64,000 bases of DNA. Origin: Cordylochernes scorpioides. Lineage: Eukaryota > Arthropoda > Arachnida > Pseudoscorpiones > Chernetidae. Made by a program: the position numbers and the translations under genes. The stretch lies in assembly GCA_030710605.1 (NCBI GenBank), contig CP092874.1, positions 39,504,164-39,568,163 of the forward strand, given 5' to 3'. The notes beneath the pieces are model-generated. The model did no database searches and was not told the DNA's origin. It was given only the letters and a program-made list of their open reading frames with translations. Shown piece by piece: positions 51,380 to 60,459 of the stretch; position 1 is the first letter of the stretch; each line of letters starts with the position of its first letter.

Positions 51380-53449
51380 ATGAAATCAGCTGCAAATACA
51401 AAAAAAAATGAATTTAAAACTAAACCTAATAAAACTAGAGGTAAAACTACCAATAAATTAGGTTACATTGAATTTGAAGAATTACTGGACCCAAAACAAA
51501 TGTATACTAACAACTTCGTCGATAAATTTATTAAAACATTATTTAAACTAAATAATAATAAATTTATCAAACTCATAGAATATATTAAAATTCATAATCT
51601 GACTAACAGATTAATTGATATCACACACGACATCTTTAAATACAGAAAAATTAAACAATCTACTAATAACATTAATATTATCATTAAATTTAATAACAAT
51701 TTATTTAATCATATTAAGTTTAATGATATTTTTAATAACCAAAACATTAATAATCTTTTCCCTATAAAAAATTTAAATTTCAAAACAATCTGGAGATACA
51801 ACAAAAATATAGGTAATTTTGTTTGCAATTATAACCAATTTATTAATAATTTGGCAAATTTTAAAAAAATTAAATGTAATTGCAACAACTATATCGATAG
51901 ATATAAGTTTTCTGGTCATATATTAACTAGCAATTTTTCTTTTTTAAATCCAGAATATCAGGATATTTTAAATAAAGGGTATAAATATATACCTCAAATT
52001 AAACACAATTATAATAATACAATTAAATCTATATTAAAAGATATAGATATTTTCATAAATAAAACTAGTATAAAATACAGTATTCCAGAATTTACTTTTC
52101 TGGAATGGAAACATAATATTAAAAAGGAAATTATAAATTATTATAATAATACACTTAAATACACAAAACCTAATTCAGATATTCCTTCTTTTAAAGAAAA
52201 TATAATTAAAATACAGAAGGACTTTATTATCACTCCTATAGATAAATGTTCCAATAACTTATCTATAATTTGTAAAAATCTATACCACGATATACTAAAA
52301 AAGGAAATTGATAATAATCATAAATACACTTTTGCTAGAACTACAGCCACAAAAATCAAAAAAGACATCAAAAACGTTGAAAATTCACTAAAAATTTATA
52401 ATCACTACAAAAATCCAAACATACCAAAGTTCTATATAATTCCTAAACTACACAAAAAACCTATTTCTTTCAGAACAATCACATCTGGTATAAATTCAGT
52501 TATAAAAAACATTGATATACAATTAGCTTCAACACTACAATTTATTATAAATAAATTAACTAATAAATATAATTATAAATTTATCGACTCAAATAAAAAA
52601 ATCATTAACTATTTAATGAACAATTGGACAAACATGGAAACAGTACACACATTTGACTTTGAGGACCTATATTCTAAAATAAATTTAAGAGATCTAAATA
52701 ATAAAATAACCAATTTATTTAACGAAATCATTAATGACAAAACTTTCCACATTAAAATTATTCATAACAGATATAAAACAATTAAATTAGATCTTAAAAC
52801 AGCAAAAACTCTACTGGAAACATTTTTAAATTTTAACTATATAGAATTTAAAAATAAAATATATATTCAATCAGAAGGCGTTCCCATGGGAACTTCTTCC
52901 AGTCCTTTATTAGCAAACTTAATATTATTCTGGTACGAAAGAGAATACTTTCTACAAAATAATGTTAACTGGCAAATGTTCCGTTATGTAGATGACATCA
53001 TAATATTTAATAATCCACAGTTCAAAAACTTAATACCTAAAATTTATCCTAAATACTTGAAACTTAAGAACAATGAAAAAATTTATAGAAACAAAAAAGT
53101 TAACTTTTTAGACCTAAATATAGACCTTACAAATAATGCTATTAAAATTTATAATAAAAAAAGTAATTATAATTTCAATATTATAAAATACTGTAATATG
53201 AATTCTAATATTTCATTAAATTGTTGTAAAGGTATATATTTTGGTCAGTTTCTAAGATTTTATAGAATAAATAATATATTAGAAAATTTCATAGAAGATG
53301 TTAAAAATTTAAACATGGAATTTATTAAAAACAAATTTAGTATCAGACAAGTAAAATATTTCAACAGTATATCAATTATAAAATACTTAAAAAAAAATAA
53401 ATGGAAGTATCCATTTATTAAATCTACTTTCTATAATTTCTCTCAATAA
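51380..53449 (+). CDS. Penelope-like reverse transcriptase, intact, no GIY-YIG domain seen
   Basis: 689 codons without interruption from ATG at 51380 (acttATGaaa), extremely rich in Asn, Lys and Ile. Residues 100-205 form an N-terminal domain with CNC (166-168) and a GH pair (179-180) in YKFSGHILTSNFSFL. The reverse transcriptase has IIPKLHKKPISFRTITSG (353-370), TFDFEDLYSKI (424-434, first Asp), EGVPMGTSSSPLLAN (499-513), FRYVDDIIIF (534-543) and VNFLDLNIDL (574-583). PKxHKxP and FLDxxI are Penelope-type features. The last 70 residues (KGIYFGQFLRFYRI) are thumb-like; no GIY-YIG nuclease follows, so it may belong to an endonuclease-lacking group or be C-terminally short. An open frame this long at such low GC implies recent selection or recent arrival. 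Flanking repeats were not found. Confidence 0.8.
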   Translation: MKSAANTKKNEFKTKPNKTRGKTTNKLGYIEFEELLDPKQMYTNNFVDKFIKTLFKLNNNKFIKLIEYIKIHNLTNRLIDITHDIFKYRKIKQSTNNINIIIKFNNNLFNHIKFNDIFNNQNINNLFPIKNLNFKTIWRYNKNIGNFVCNYNQFINNLANFKKIKCNCNNYIDRYKFSGHILTSNFSFLNPEYQDILNKGYKYIPQIKHNYNNTIKSILKDIDIFINKTSIKYSIPEFTFLEWKHNIKKEIINYYNNTLKYTKPNSDIPSFKENIIKIQKDFIITPIDKCSNNLSIICKNLYHDILKKEIDNNHKYTFARTTATKIKKDIKNVENSLKIYNHYKNPNIPKFYIIPKLHKKPISFRTITSGINSVIKNIDIQLASTLQFIINKLTNKYNYKFIDSNKKIINYLMNNWTNMETVHTFDFEDLYSKINLRDLNNKITNLFNEIINDKTFHIKIIHNRYKTIKLDLKTAKTLLETFLNFNYIEFKNKIYIQSEGVPMGTSSSPLLANLILFWYEREYFLQNNVNWQMFRYVDDIIIFNNPQFKNLIPKIYPKYLKLKNNEKIYRNKKVNFLDLNIDLTNNAIKIYNKKSNYNFNIIKYCNMNSNISLNCCKGIYFGQFLRFYRINNILENFIEDVKNLNMEFIKNKFSIRQVKYFNSISIIKYLKKNKWKYPFIKSTFYNFSQ

Positions 53450-54840
53450 TAAATACTACAAATTTATAATCTTTAACAATTAGTTAAACTTAAATTAAAT
53501 AGCTGATTTGAAGATTTTTTCACAAGATTTTTAAAGTAATAATGTATAGAATTCATTTTGTTTAATCTCCAATTTCTGGGGAGGAAAATGGAAATTAAAT
53601 AAAAGTGAATTTTCACAATTAATAGCTTTATTAAACTCTAATAGTTTGCCTTTTTAAAGGAATATTGAAAGATGAATAAGTGTTGAATCAGTTATTTTAA
53701 TATAACTGGCTGTAAAGATTATAAAGTTTGAATTTCTTCCCTTAACTATCTTTTCTTTCTTCTTTGAATATCTTGTTGTTCTAAAACTTCAGAATGGACG
53801 GTCTAATTTTGTCCCCCACCCCCCACAACATGTGTCATCCAGAAATAGATGTTTACAGTTGAAGGCGGCGCGGTCAAGGTAGGTTCACAATAAGAATTTG
53901 GTAACACTTATATCTGTTATATCTGTTCATATAAATGTTTCACTGAAGTAACTTTATATTAACACATAAAATCCGGTTGAAAAGAGGTCTATGACGTAAT
54001 AGAGAAGGGATGAAACGCCGCTGAACTTCTATTTGAGAATTCCCGGTTCAGCAGACCTCTTTTTTCAATAATTACTCCAATTTAAATTTTTTTGTATATG
54101 TCTGGTCTACCATTAGGGTTTCAAAACATAATAACCAAACTTATAACAAAAGTTAATTCATAGTATAGATATATTACTAAATACAACTATTTATATTCAT
54201 ATTTTAAAATAAAAAAATTTAAAAAACCTTTTAAAAAAAAAAACGATAAAATATAAAATTATAAAAATATATATATATATATACTAACAATCTTAACTAC
54301 CTTCTTTACAAAACTTTTTGTCTTCTTATTATTAGTTTGATCAAAAGTACATGGTTCTGTCTTTCTCTCTTTTTTCTAACTATTATATATATTCTCACTT
54401 CGATTATTCTATATATAGGATTAGAGTATGTCTAAATGACGTGTAAAAGCCGATGCAAAAGACGTTACGTTGTTAAATTTTATTGTTATTAATTATAAAT
54501 ATATAATTAACTAGATGATGTTTTAGAAGTAAAGGATTTTTTTTTCTCTCTCTATCTATACTAAATAATAACAATTTACTAATTTTATAATTTGAATTTG
54601 AATAATCAAAATAATTAAGATAATTTTAATATAATACTTAACTATAAAACTATTCAACTATTTATTTTTATAATTAATTTAGATTTAGCTTGCTAATCTA
54701 ACCAAATCCAATTGATATGATTTATCATTCTTATCAGTTTGCTCCTTAAGTTTTAAATATAGAATCACTGTAATATTTTTATTATATAGTTTTTACACTA
54801 TATATATATATATATATATATAGATGGAAAATTTGCCGGG
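53450..54840. other. AT-rich interval, no gene; contains a nested inverted repeat
   Basis: AT-rich with a C/A run at 53814-53828, a (TA)n run at 54800-54821, and inverted arms gaaaagaggtct (53979-53990) / agacctctttttt (54053-54065) with inner gctgaac/gttcagc. No ORF supported. Confidence 0.4.
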
Positions 54841-55172
54841 AGGAAATTAATCCATGGAAGCAATGGTCGCCTCTCCCGTCAAAATTAACGTCAGAATCTC
54901 ACGCCATCTATTTACCGTCGCCGCAACTAGCGGCATCGGGTCGGTGACAAAGCCACAACACCAACTTTGGCAAACTGATAAGCGTCCACCTAGAGACCAT
55001 GGTTTCGGGCTAATGGCCCTCGTCAGTCTAGGGCGGACTTTATTCCATGAGATCCACACGGGATCTAATGGAATCCTTACAATCTACCAAAGAGGTGTTT
55101 TGCTGGCAATGTGGCTGGGCCAAATCTATTGGCAAAACATATATATCTATGCTTCCATATATATCTTCTTCT
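54841..55172. other. Unrecognised GC-richer patch before the gap
   Basis: About 300 bp of distinctly higher GC, open on both strands (70-100 codons). I do not recognise the peptide in either direction. The assembly gap truncates it. It could be a gene exon, a repeat or contaminating sequence joined at the scaffold edge. Confidence 0.25.
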
Positions 55173-55272
55173 NNNNNNNNNNNNNNNNNNNNNNNNNNNN
55201 NNNNNNNNNNNNNNNNNNNNNNNNNNNNNNNNNNNNNNNNNNNNNNNNNNNNNNNNNNNNNNNNNNNNNNNN
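55173..55272. other. Assembly gap (100 N)
   Basis: 100 undetermined bases, size likely arbitrary. 55273-55480 beyond it is AT-rich and empty. Confidence 0.99.
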
Positions 55273-55482
55273 TGAGAGAAGAGGTAAAAATATAGCAAAC
55301 ATTTATAAAAATCGATAATTAGCTGCTACATATTAAATCACATTAGGTTCTAAATTCATGATGATCTTCCTCCGCCGCTTTTATTTTCACTCAGATATAT
55401 CTAATTGCTCAATAACATAAGATAAAATATTTTATTTTTTCATTTTTAGTGCATTTAAATAAACGTTTTTTTTAAACAGGTA

Positions 55483-55644
55483 CAGTTAAACCTGTCTATA
55501 GCGCGCCCTCTTGGGACTCACCAAAATAGGATGCTATAGAGAGGGGAGGCTATACACAGGTAACTTTTAATGTAAATTGCATCGTACTACGTATTTAAAA
55601 TCGGGCGCTATTTAGAGGGGGCGCTTAAAGGACAGGTTTAACTG
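55483..55644. mobile_element. Tigger/pogo-type MITE, second subfamily
   Basis: 162 bp with perfect 14-bp inverted ends CAGTTAAACCTGTC / GACAGGTTTAACTG and TA on both sides. The interior (agcgcgccctcttgggact) differs from the 13579 element. Confidence 0.88.
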
Positions 55645-55660
55645 TATTTTTATTTATTAT

Positions 55661-56360
55661 CTAGCCGAATGACCCGGGCAACGCCCGGGTTTTACCCGAT
55701 TAAATGTTTTTATTCAAATACTATTCCTTACAATTATAAATTGGCGCCGTGGATGTCACTCTTGTGAAAGGTCCCGCTCCAAACTTTGTGTCTGTGAAGC
55801 GATATTTTTATAGAGAGATGATCCGGCTTTGTGTCTTCTGCTCGAATGAATTTTTTATTGTTGAAATTTTGTTCCTTCATACTAAAAATGAACTGGCTTC
55901 ACCCGTGGTCCCTGCTTTTTGGAAAATTTCCCGATATAATTCCCGATATAAACATGATACAGCAATATTGTCATCATCATTTTCTGACTAAAAACAACTT
56001 TTTTTGCCCAGAACCTGTCAATTTCATTTTTTATTGGCTAAAATTCCGATAAATATATCTTCCAAATTTTTCTCTATGTCCTGTCAAAACACGTTTTACA
56101 TGTACATTAGGTCAGCTGATATTACTTACCATCTTCAACGCTAGAGGCGCTGCTTGCGAGCGAAAAGGCAAATTTGCAACGCAATTAGCAAATAACTCGA
56201 ATAATATTCGGGATATAGACCTAAAATTTTCACTATAGGTTTTTCTAGCTTCTACTCTATATACTGTTAAAATTTCAGTCAGATTAGTTAAGTATTGTAA
56301 ACGTGTATAGCCGACATAGGAACAAACACACATACATAAACTGACTTATATATATAGGGA
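55661..56360 (-). mobile_element. Helitron family A, full-length copy (700 bp)
   Basis: 5' TCCCTATATATATAAGTCAG at 56360 preceded by A, the full family body, hairpin cccgggcaacgcccggg and CTAG at 55661-55664. Reference copy for family A. There is no coding capacity. Confidence 0.9.
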
Positions 56361-56784
56361 TTATTTATAAAAATATATATTTCTAAATTTATCATCTTTA
56401 TAATGAGCTCAGATTCACATGATATACCTCTTTAATAAAATGAAGCTTTCTTTAAAACAGGAAAATATTAATTTATATATTAAAATAGATAAAGAGACCG
56501 CTTGAAGACGTGACCTCACGTGTGTGTCTTGGAGGTGGCCTCTCATAAGAGATTTTGTATGAAATAAAACTTTATTTAATTAGACACCAATTCTGGGAGG
56601 GCTGGTTTAGTCCCCTTTCAGGCAGACTCTAAAGTGAGCTTATACTACATCTATCTTTCCATACTGTTCTTATTAAGACATGTCAATTTAACTCTTTATA
56701 AATATTTCTCAATCCTGTCAACTTGTATACATATTATTGGCTAAATCACATTTAATTTGAATTCTTTGGTTATCTCTTGATATA
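56361..56784. other. AT-rich interval, possible solo LTR end
   Basis: A short patch around 56495-56640 (gacgtgacctcacgtgtgtg, gaaataaaactttattt, gggagggctggtttagtcc) resembles an LTR promoter/terminator region but has no partner here. The rest is featureless. Confidence 0.25.
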
Positions 56785-56915
56785 CAGTAGAACCTCAATG
56801 TAAAGGACAACACCTAATTGCAGAGCCAAAGTGTTCTTTAGGTAGAAGTGTCCTCTTACTGGATAATTGCTAAATTGTAAATGGTAATTTTGCAAATGAA
56901 AACTGTCCTTTATAG

Positions 56916-57259
56916 TGTTACATCATGATTAATGGCGTATTTCTTATATTATTTTTAATATATTTGAAATTTAAATTATATATTTATTTATTTTTATATA
57001 AAATATTCTATGATATTTATTTAAAACACAGATTATTTAGATTGTCATCATTTGTATTTAGGTACACGTGTGACTTCACTGCTCTCTTTGATGTGAGAAA
57101 ATAAAGAGAGGATTCTGGTGGCTACTTAAAGAAGACTTATCTCGTTATTCCCTTTTATAAATTTGTAGGATGGTTGAAACACGCTCTGGTAAGATGCAAG
57201 ACCCAGCACAGGAGAGAATCCAGGCTGAAGAGTCTGCCAAGCCGCAACCTGGTGCAACA
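56916..57259 (+). repeat. Gypsy-2 5' LTR (includes gag start)
   Basis: 344 bp, TGTTACATCATG to GGTGCAACA. TATAAAA-like box about 56996, aataaagagag about 57100. The gag ATG (57170) and its first 30 codons lie inside the LTR. By eye it is identical to the 3' LTR over all 344 bp. Confidence 0.95.
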
Positions 57260-58318
57260 ATTGGTAGAGATGCTAGTTCCGACCCAGTTGTCCTGAATCC
57301 CAACATCGACATCCCCAAGTATGATGGAACGGAAGACCCTCGCCCATGGATTGAATCTCTTGAAGAAATTGGCTTCTTGTACCATTGGGCAGACTACATT
57401 ATCTCTCGTTATGCCGCCATGAACATGACGGGAAGCGCTAAAACCTGGTTGAATTTACACAAAGCTAGTTTCACGAGCTGGGAAAATATTAAAATCCGCC
57501 TCATTCAGGATTTTTCTTTGGACGCGAATAAAGAAGAACTTAGAATGAAGCTCAACAGAATGCAACACTGGAATGAACCAGCAATCAAGTTCGCGGAAGA
57601 CATTCTAGTGTTGTGCAACAAGGTTGACCCCGCAATGGAAGAAGAAACAAAAATTGAACATGTTATTGGAGGACTGAAAAAAGAGTACTCATTCGCGCTC
57701 TACCTGAACCCTCCTAAAACGACCGATGACCTTCTTGTCGTGTGCAAGAAAATGGATTCTATTGAAAAGAAGTATCGGGAACGTGTGGAGAAATCCAGAA
57801 ACCTATATAACGGTCCACGCTATTCTAGACCCCAACAACAATCGAGGTACGTGCCGCCGACTGCCGCACGAAACTACCAGACCACTTCCAGGCCCCAAGC
57901 CCCTGTTTCCAATAATTACAAGAACGACTCCCCTCCTACCCCCAGACAGTATCGAAACAACTTTCCCCAGCCCTCTACCCCTGGACGTCCTTATAATCCT
58001 AACTTTGTGCCGAAACCAAACCTTCAGAGAAACACTTACAATAAAAGCCAAGAAGTGAGCAAAAATAGGACGGAAGATGGAAGACCAATCTGCTTTAAAT
58101 GTAACAAGCCAGGGCACGTGGCCCGTTATTGTAGGGTCAAGTTTATAAGAATCCTAGAAGAGGATCCAGCAGATACCCAAGAGAAGGTCGAAGAAAAATG
58201 CCAAATGAATGAAATATCAGAGAAATCAGGACCTCGGCTTTATGCTGATGTATGTCATAGCACGCAGACAAATATTCCTACCCGGAATAGATATTCCGTG
58301 TTGGAAGATTTAAACTAA
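57170..58318 (+). CDS. gag: Gypsy-2 gag polyprotein
   Basis: 382 codons, structural protein that packages the element RNA. It starts at ATG 57170 inside the 5' LTR (MVETRSGKMQDPAQERI), with no stop through the LTR end and primer site. The capsid region (ILNPN-like PNIDIPKYDGTEDPRPWIES, NMTGSAKTWLN) is followed by a basic Pro/Arg/Asn-rich stretch (residues about 215-300) and one zinc knuckle, CFKCNKPGHVARYC (about 309-322). TAA at 58316-58318 follows a slippery U UUA AAC. Pol lies in the -1 frame. No lesion is visible, so it is probably expressible. Confidence 0.93.
   Translation: MVETRSGKMQDPAQERIQAEESAKPQPGATIGRDASSDPVVLNPNIDIPKYDGTEDPRPWIESLEEIGFLYHWADYIISRYAAMNMTGSAKTWLNLHKASFTSWENIKIRLIQDFSLDANKEELRMKLNRMQHWNEPAIKFAEDILVLCNKVDPAMEEETKIEHVIGGLKKEYSFALYLNPPKTTDDLLVVCKKMDSIEKKYRERVEKSRNLYNGPRYSRPQQQSRYVPPTAARNYQTTSRPQAPVSNNYKNDSPPTPRQYRNNFPQPSTPGRPYNPNFVPKPNLQRNTYNKSQEVSKNRTEDGRPICFKCNKPGHVARYCRVKFIRILEEDPADTQEKVEEKCQMNEISEKSGPRLYADVCHSTQTNIPTRNRYSVLEDLN
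57262..57285 (+). other. Candidate Gypsy-2 primer-binding site inside gag
   Basis: Two bases after the LTR, TGGTAGAGATGCTAGTTCC begins with the TGG complement of a tRNA CCA tail. TGGTAG matches the start expected for initiator tRNA-Met priming, but the match beyond is imperfect, so the primer is not certain. The site is translated as part of gag. Confidence 0.45.
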
Positions 58319-60459
58319 GCGTCGCGCCTGAATCTGTCAATCAAAGCAAGTCGACCATAAACGGAATCAAGAAGTTGGACCCTAAATACAAATTAAAAAT
58401 TAATGTGGACAAGATAGGGACTTTTGAAGCTTTGGTTGATACAGGTGCTGACCTCTCAGTGGTCGACCTCAGAACGGCCCTCGATACAGGCCATGGTATA
58501 AGTAAACTCGCAAAAATTTGTGCAGGACCCGATGGAAAAAAATTGGACATGGTAGGAAGTATATTTTTAAATATAAAAATTGATGACGAAACATTATCAC
58601 ACAACTTTGTGATATTGAAAACGCATTTACGGACATTAATTCTTGGGAGAGATTTCCTTAAGAAAATGAACGCAAAAATAGATTGTAAGCAAGAAACTAT
58701 AAAATATGATTTGACGAATAATCATGACGAAATCAATTTTGAAATGTTGAAAATAAAGAGTGCCAAGGATTCCATTGTACCGGAATTTTCCATGAAATTG
58801 ATCAAGGCATTGGTAGAAACAGAGGATGGAGAATATATTATCGAGGAGAGCAGCAAAATGTTTCAAACAAATGGACTTCGTCTAGCAAGAAGCTTGATCA
58901 ATGTTATAAATAGGGAAACACACATCTGGATAACTAATCCGTATCCTCGACCGTTAAAAATAATGAAAAACCAAACATTGGCTTTTGGAAGTAGTCCAGC
59001 GAAAATAAATGTGAGTCGAGAAAGAGAGGTAGAAAAGAACGAAGAACCTAGATTCCAAATAAACGAAAATCTTTCATCAAAGGAACAGAAGGAGTTAAAA
59101 CAAGTTTTAGAAAGGTATGGAGATCTTTTTTCATCGAGATTAGGGAGAACCAATTTGGCAAAACATCGGATAGACACAGAAGACGCGAAGCCAATTAAAC
59201 ACAAGCCTTACCGGGTAAGTGCTAAAGAACGAGATATTATAAAAGAGCAAATTGACGAGATGCTTACAGAAGGCATAATTAGGCCATCTTCTAGCCCCTG
59301 GTCTTTTCCAGTAATATTGGTCAAGAAGCGAGATGGTAAATACAGATTTTGTGTGGACTACAGAAAACTGAATAATGTGACAGTAAAAGATGTCTATCCG
59401 ATCCCTAGAATAGACGAAGTTATGGATACTCTCCAAGGATCTACACACTTCTCAGCAATAGACCTCAGATCTGGATATTGGCAAGTTGAAGTCGAAGAAA
59501 GAGACAAAGAGAAAACAGCTTTCACTACAGCGCATGGATTATATGAATTCAACGTGATGCCTTTTGGACTTTGTAACGCGCCTGCTACCTTTGAGAGAAA
59601 TATGGAGAATATGCTTGGAAATCTGAGATGGCAAATTTGTTTGTGTTATCTGGATGATGTTATCATATATAGCCCGGATTTTCCAACGCACCTCAAAAGA
59701 CTTGAAGCTGTTTTTAGATGTTTTCGTGAATCTAATTTAAGGTTAAACGACAAAAAATGCCGATTTGCTTTTGAAGAATTGGAGATTCTCGGCTATATAA
59801 CGAGTAAACATGGTATAAAACCCGCGGAACATAACATCAAAGCTGTCAGAAATTTTCCTCGGCCCAAAAAGGTCAAAGAAGTACAATCCTTTTTGGGAAT
59901 GTGTTCATATTATAGAAAATTTATCAAAGACTTTTCAAAAATTGCTGACCCTTTGACCAACCTTATAAAAAAAAGTGTATCATTTACCTGGACAGAAAGA
60001 CAAGAGGAAGCGTTTCAAACCCTAAAAACAGCACTATTAAGTCCACCAATTTTAGGTCACTTCAATCCAAATGCACCTACTTATGTTCATACTGATGCGT
60101 CCAACATCGGCATAGGTGCAACACTTGTCCAAGACATCGGTGGTGAAGAGAAGGTGATCTCATATTTGAGTCGTACCCTAAGTAAAGCGGAGCAAAATTA
60201 TTCAACCACTGAAAAAGAATGTCTGGCCGTTGTCTGGTCAATGTCAAAATTACGACCCTACCTTTATGGAAGACACTTTAAAATAGTAACAGACCATCAC
60301 GCCTTATTCTGGCTCAAAAACTTGAAGGATCCAACAGGTCGATTGGCAAGATGGGCATTGAAAATTCAAGAATATGACTTCGATATAATACATAAATCGG
60401 GAAAGAAGCATCTGGACGCCGATGGCTTATCTAGGGGGCCCTTACCAGAAACTGATTAG
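58291..60459 (+). CDS. pol: Gypsy-2 pol part 1: protease, reverse transcriptase, RNase H
   Basis: Open in the -1 frame from 58291; made by frameshift, so no own ATG is needed (first Leu/TTG at 58375). Protease ALVDTGADLSVV and LILGRDFL. RT: PWSFPVILVKKRDGKYRFCV, STHFSAIDLRSGYWQV, MPFGLCNAPATFERNM and CYLDDVIIYS (YLDD about residue 425 from 58375). RNase H: VHTDASNIGIGATLVQ, TEKECLAVVW, VTDHHALFWL, HLDADGLSR. It stops at TAG 60457-60459 after LPETD; the same frame continues into integrase. All catalytic residues look intact. Confidence 0.95.
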   Translation: MFRVGRFKLSVAPESVNQSKSTINGIKKLDPKYKLKINVDKIGTFEALVDTGADLSVVDLRTALDTGHGISKLAKICAGPDGKKLDMVGSIFLNIKIDDETLSHNFVILKTHLRTLILGRDFLKKMNAKIDCKQETIKYDLTNNHDEINFEMLKIKSAKDSIVPEFSMKLIKALVETEDGEYIIEESSKMFQTNGLRLARSLINVINRETHIWITNPYPRPLKIMKNQTLAFGSSPAKINVSREREVEKNEEPRFQINENLSSKEQKELKQVLERYGDLFSSRLGRTNLAKHRIDTEDAKPIKHKPYRVSAKERDIIKEQIDEMLTEGIIRPSSSPWSFPVILVKKRDGKYRFCVDYRKLNNVTVKDVYPIPRIDEVMDTLQGSTHFSAIDLRSGYWQVEVEERDKEKTAFTTAHGLYEFNVMPFGLCNAPATFERNMENMLGNLRWQICLCYLDDVIIYSPDFPTHLKRLEAVFRCFRESNLRLNDKKCRFAFEELEILGYITSKHGIKPAEHNIKAVRNFPRPKKVKEVQSFLGMCSYYRKFIKDFSKIADPLTNLIKKSVSFTWTERQEEAFQTLKTALLSPPILGHFNPNAPTYVHTDASNIGIGATLVQDIGGEEKVISYLSRTLSKAEQNYSTTEKECLAVVWSMSKLRPYLYGRHFKIVTDHHALFWLKNLKDPTGRLARWALKIQEYDFDIIHKSGKKHLDADGLSRGPLPETD
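58309..58315 (+). promoter_or_regulatory. Programmed -1 frameshift heptamer U UUA AAC
   Basis: TTTAAAC in the phase T TTA AAC relative to gag, directly before the gag TAA. The -1 (pol) frame is open from 58291, spans the site and continues into protease. This heptamer is one of the most efficient known slippery sequences. No strong downstream stem-loop was identified by eye. Confidence 0.85.

Noticed and set aside
54841-55172. Ribosomal RNA fragment
   Set aside because: GC-rich and with rRNA-like phrases, but no conserved 18S or 28S block could be matched by eye.
54847-55318. 154- and 70-codon frames around the second gap
   Set aside because: One runs through 100 N bases; the real parts are short and unrecognised.
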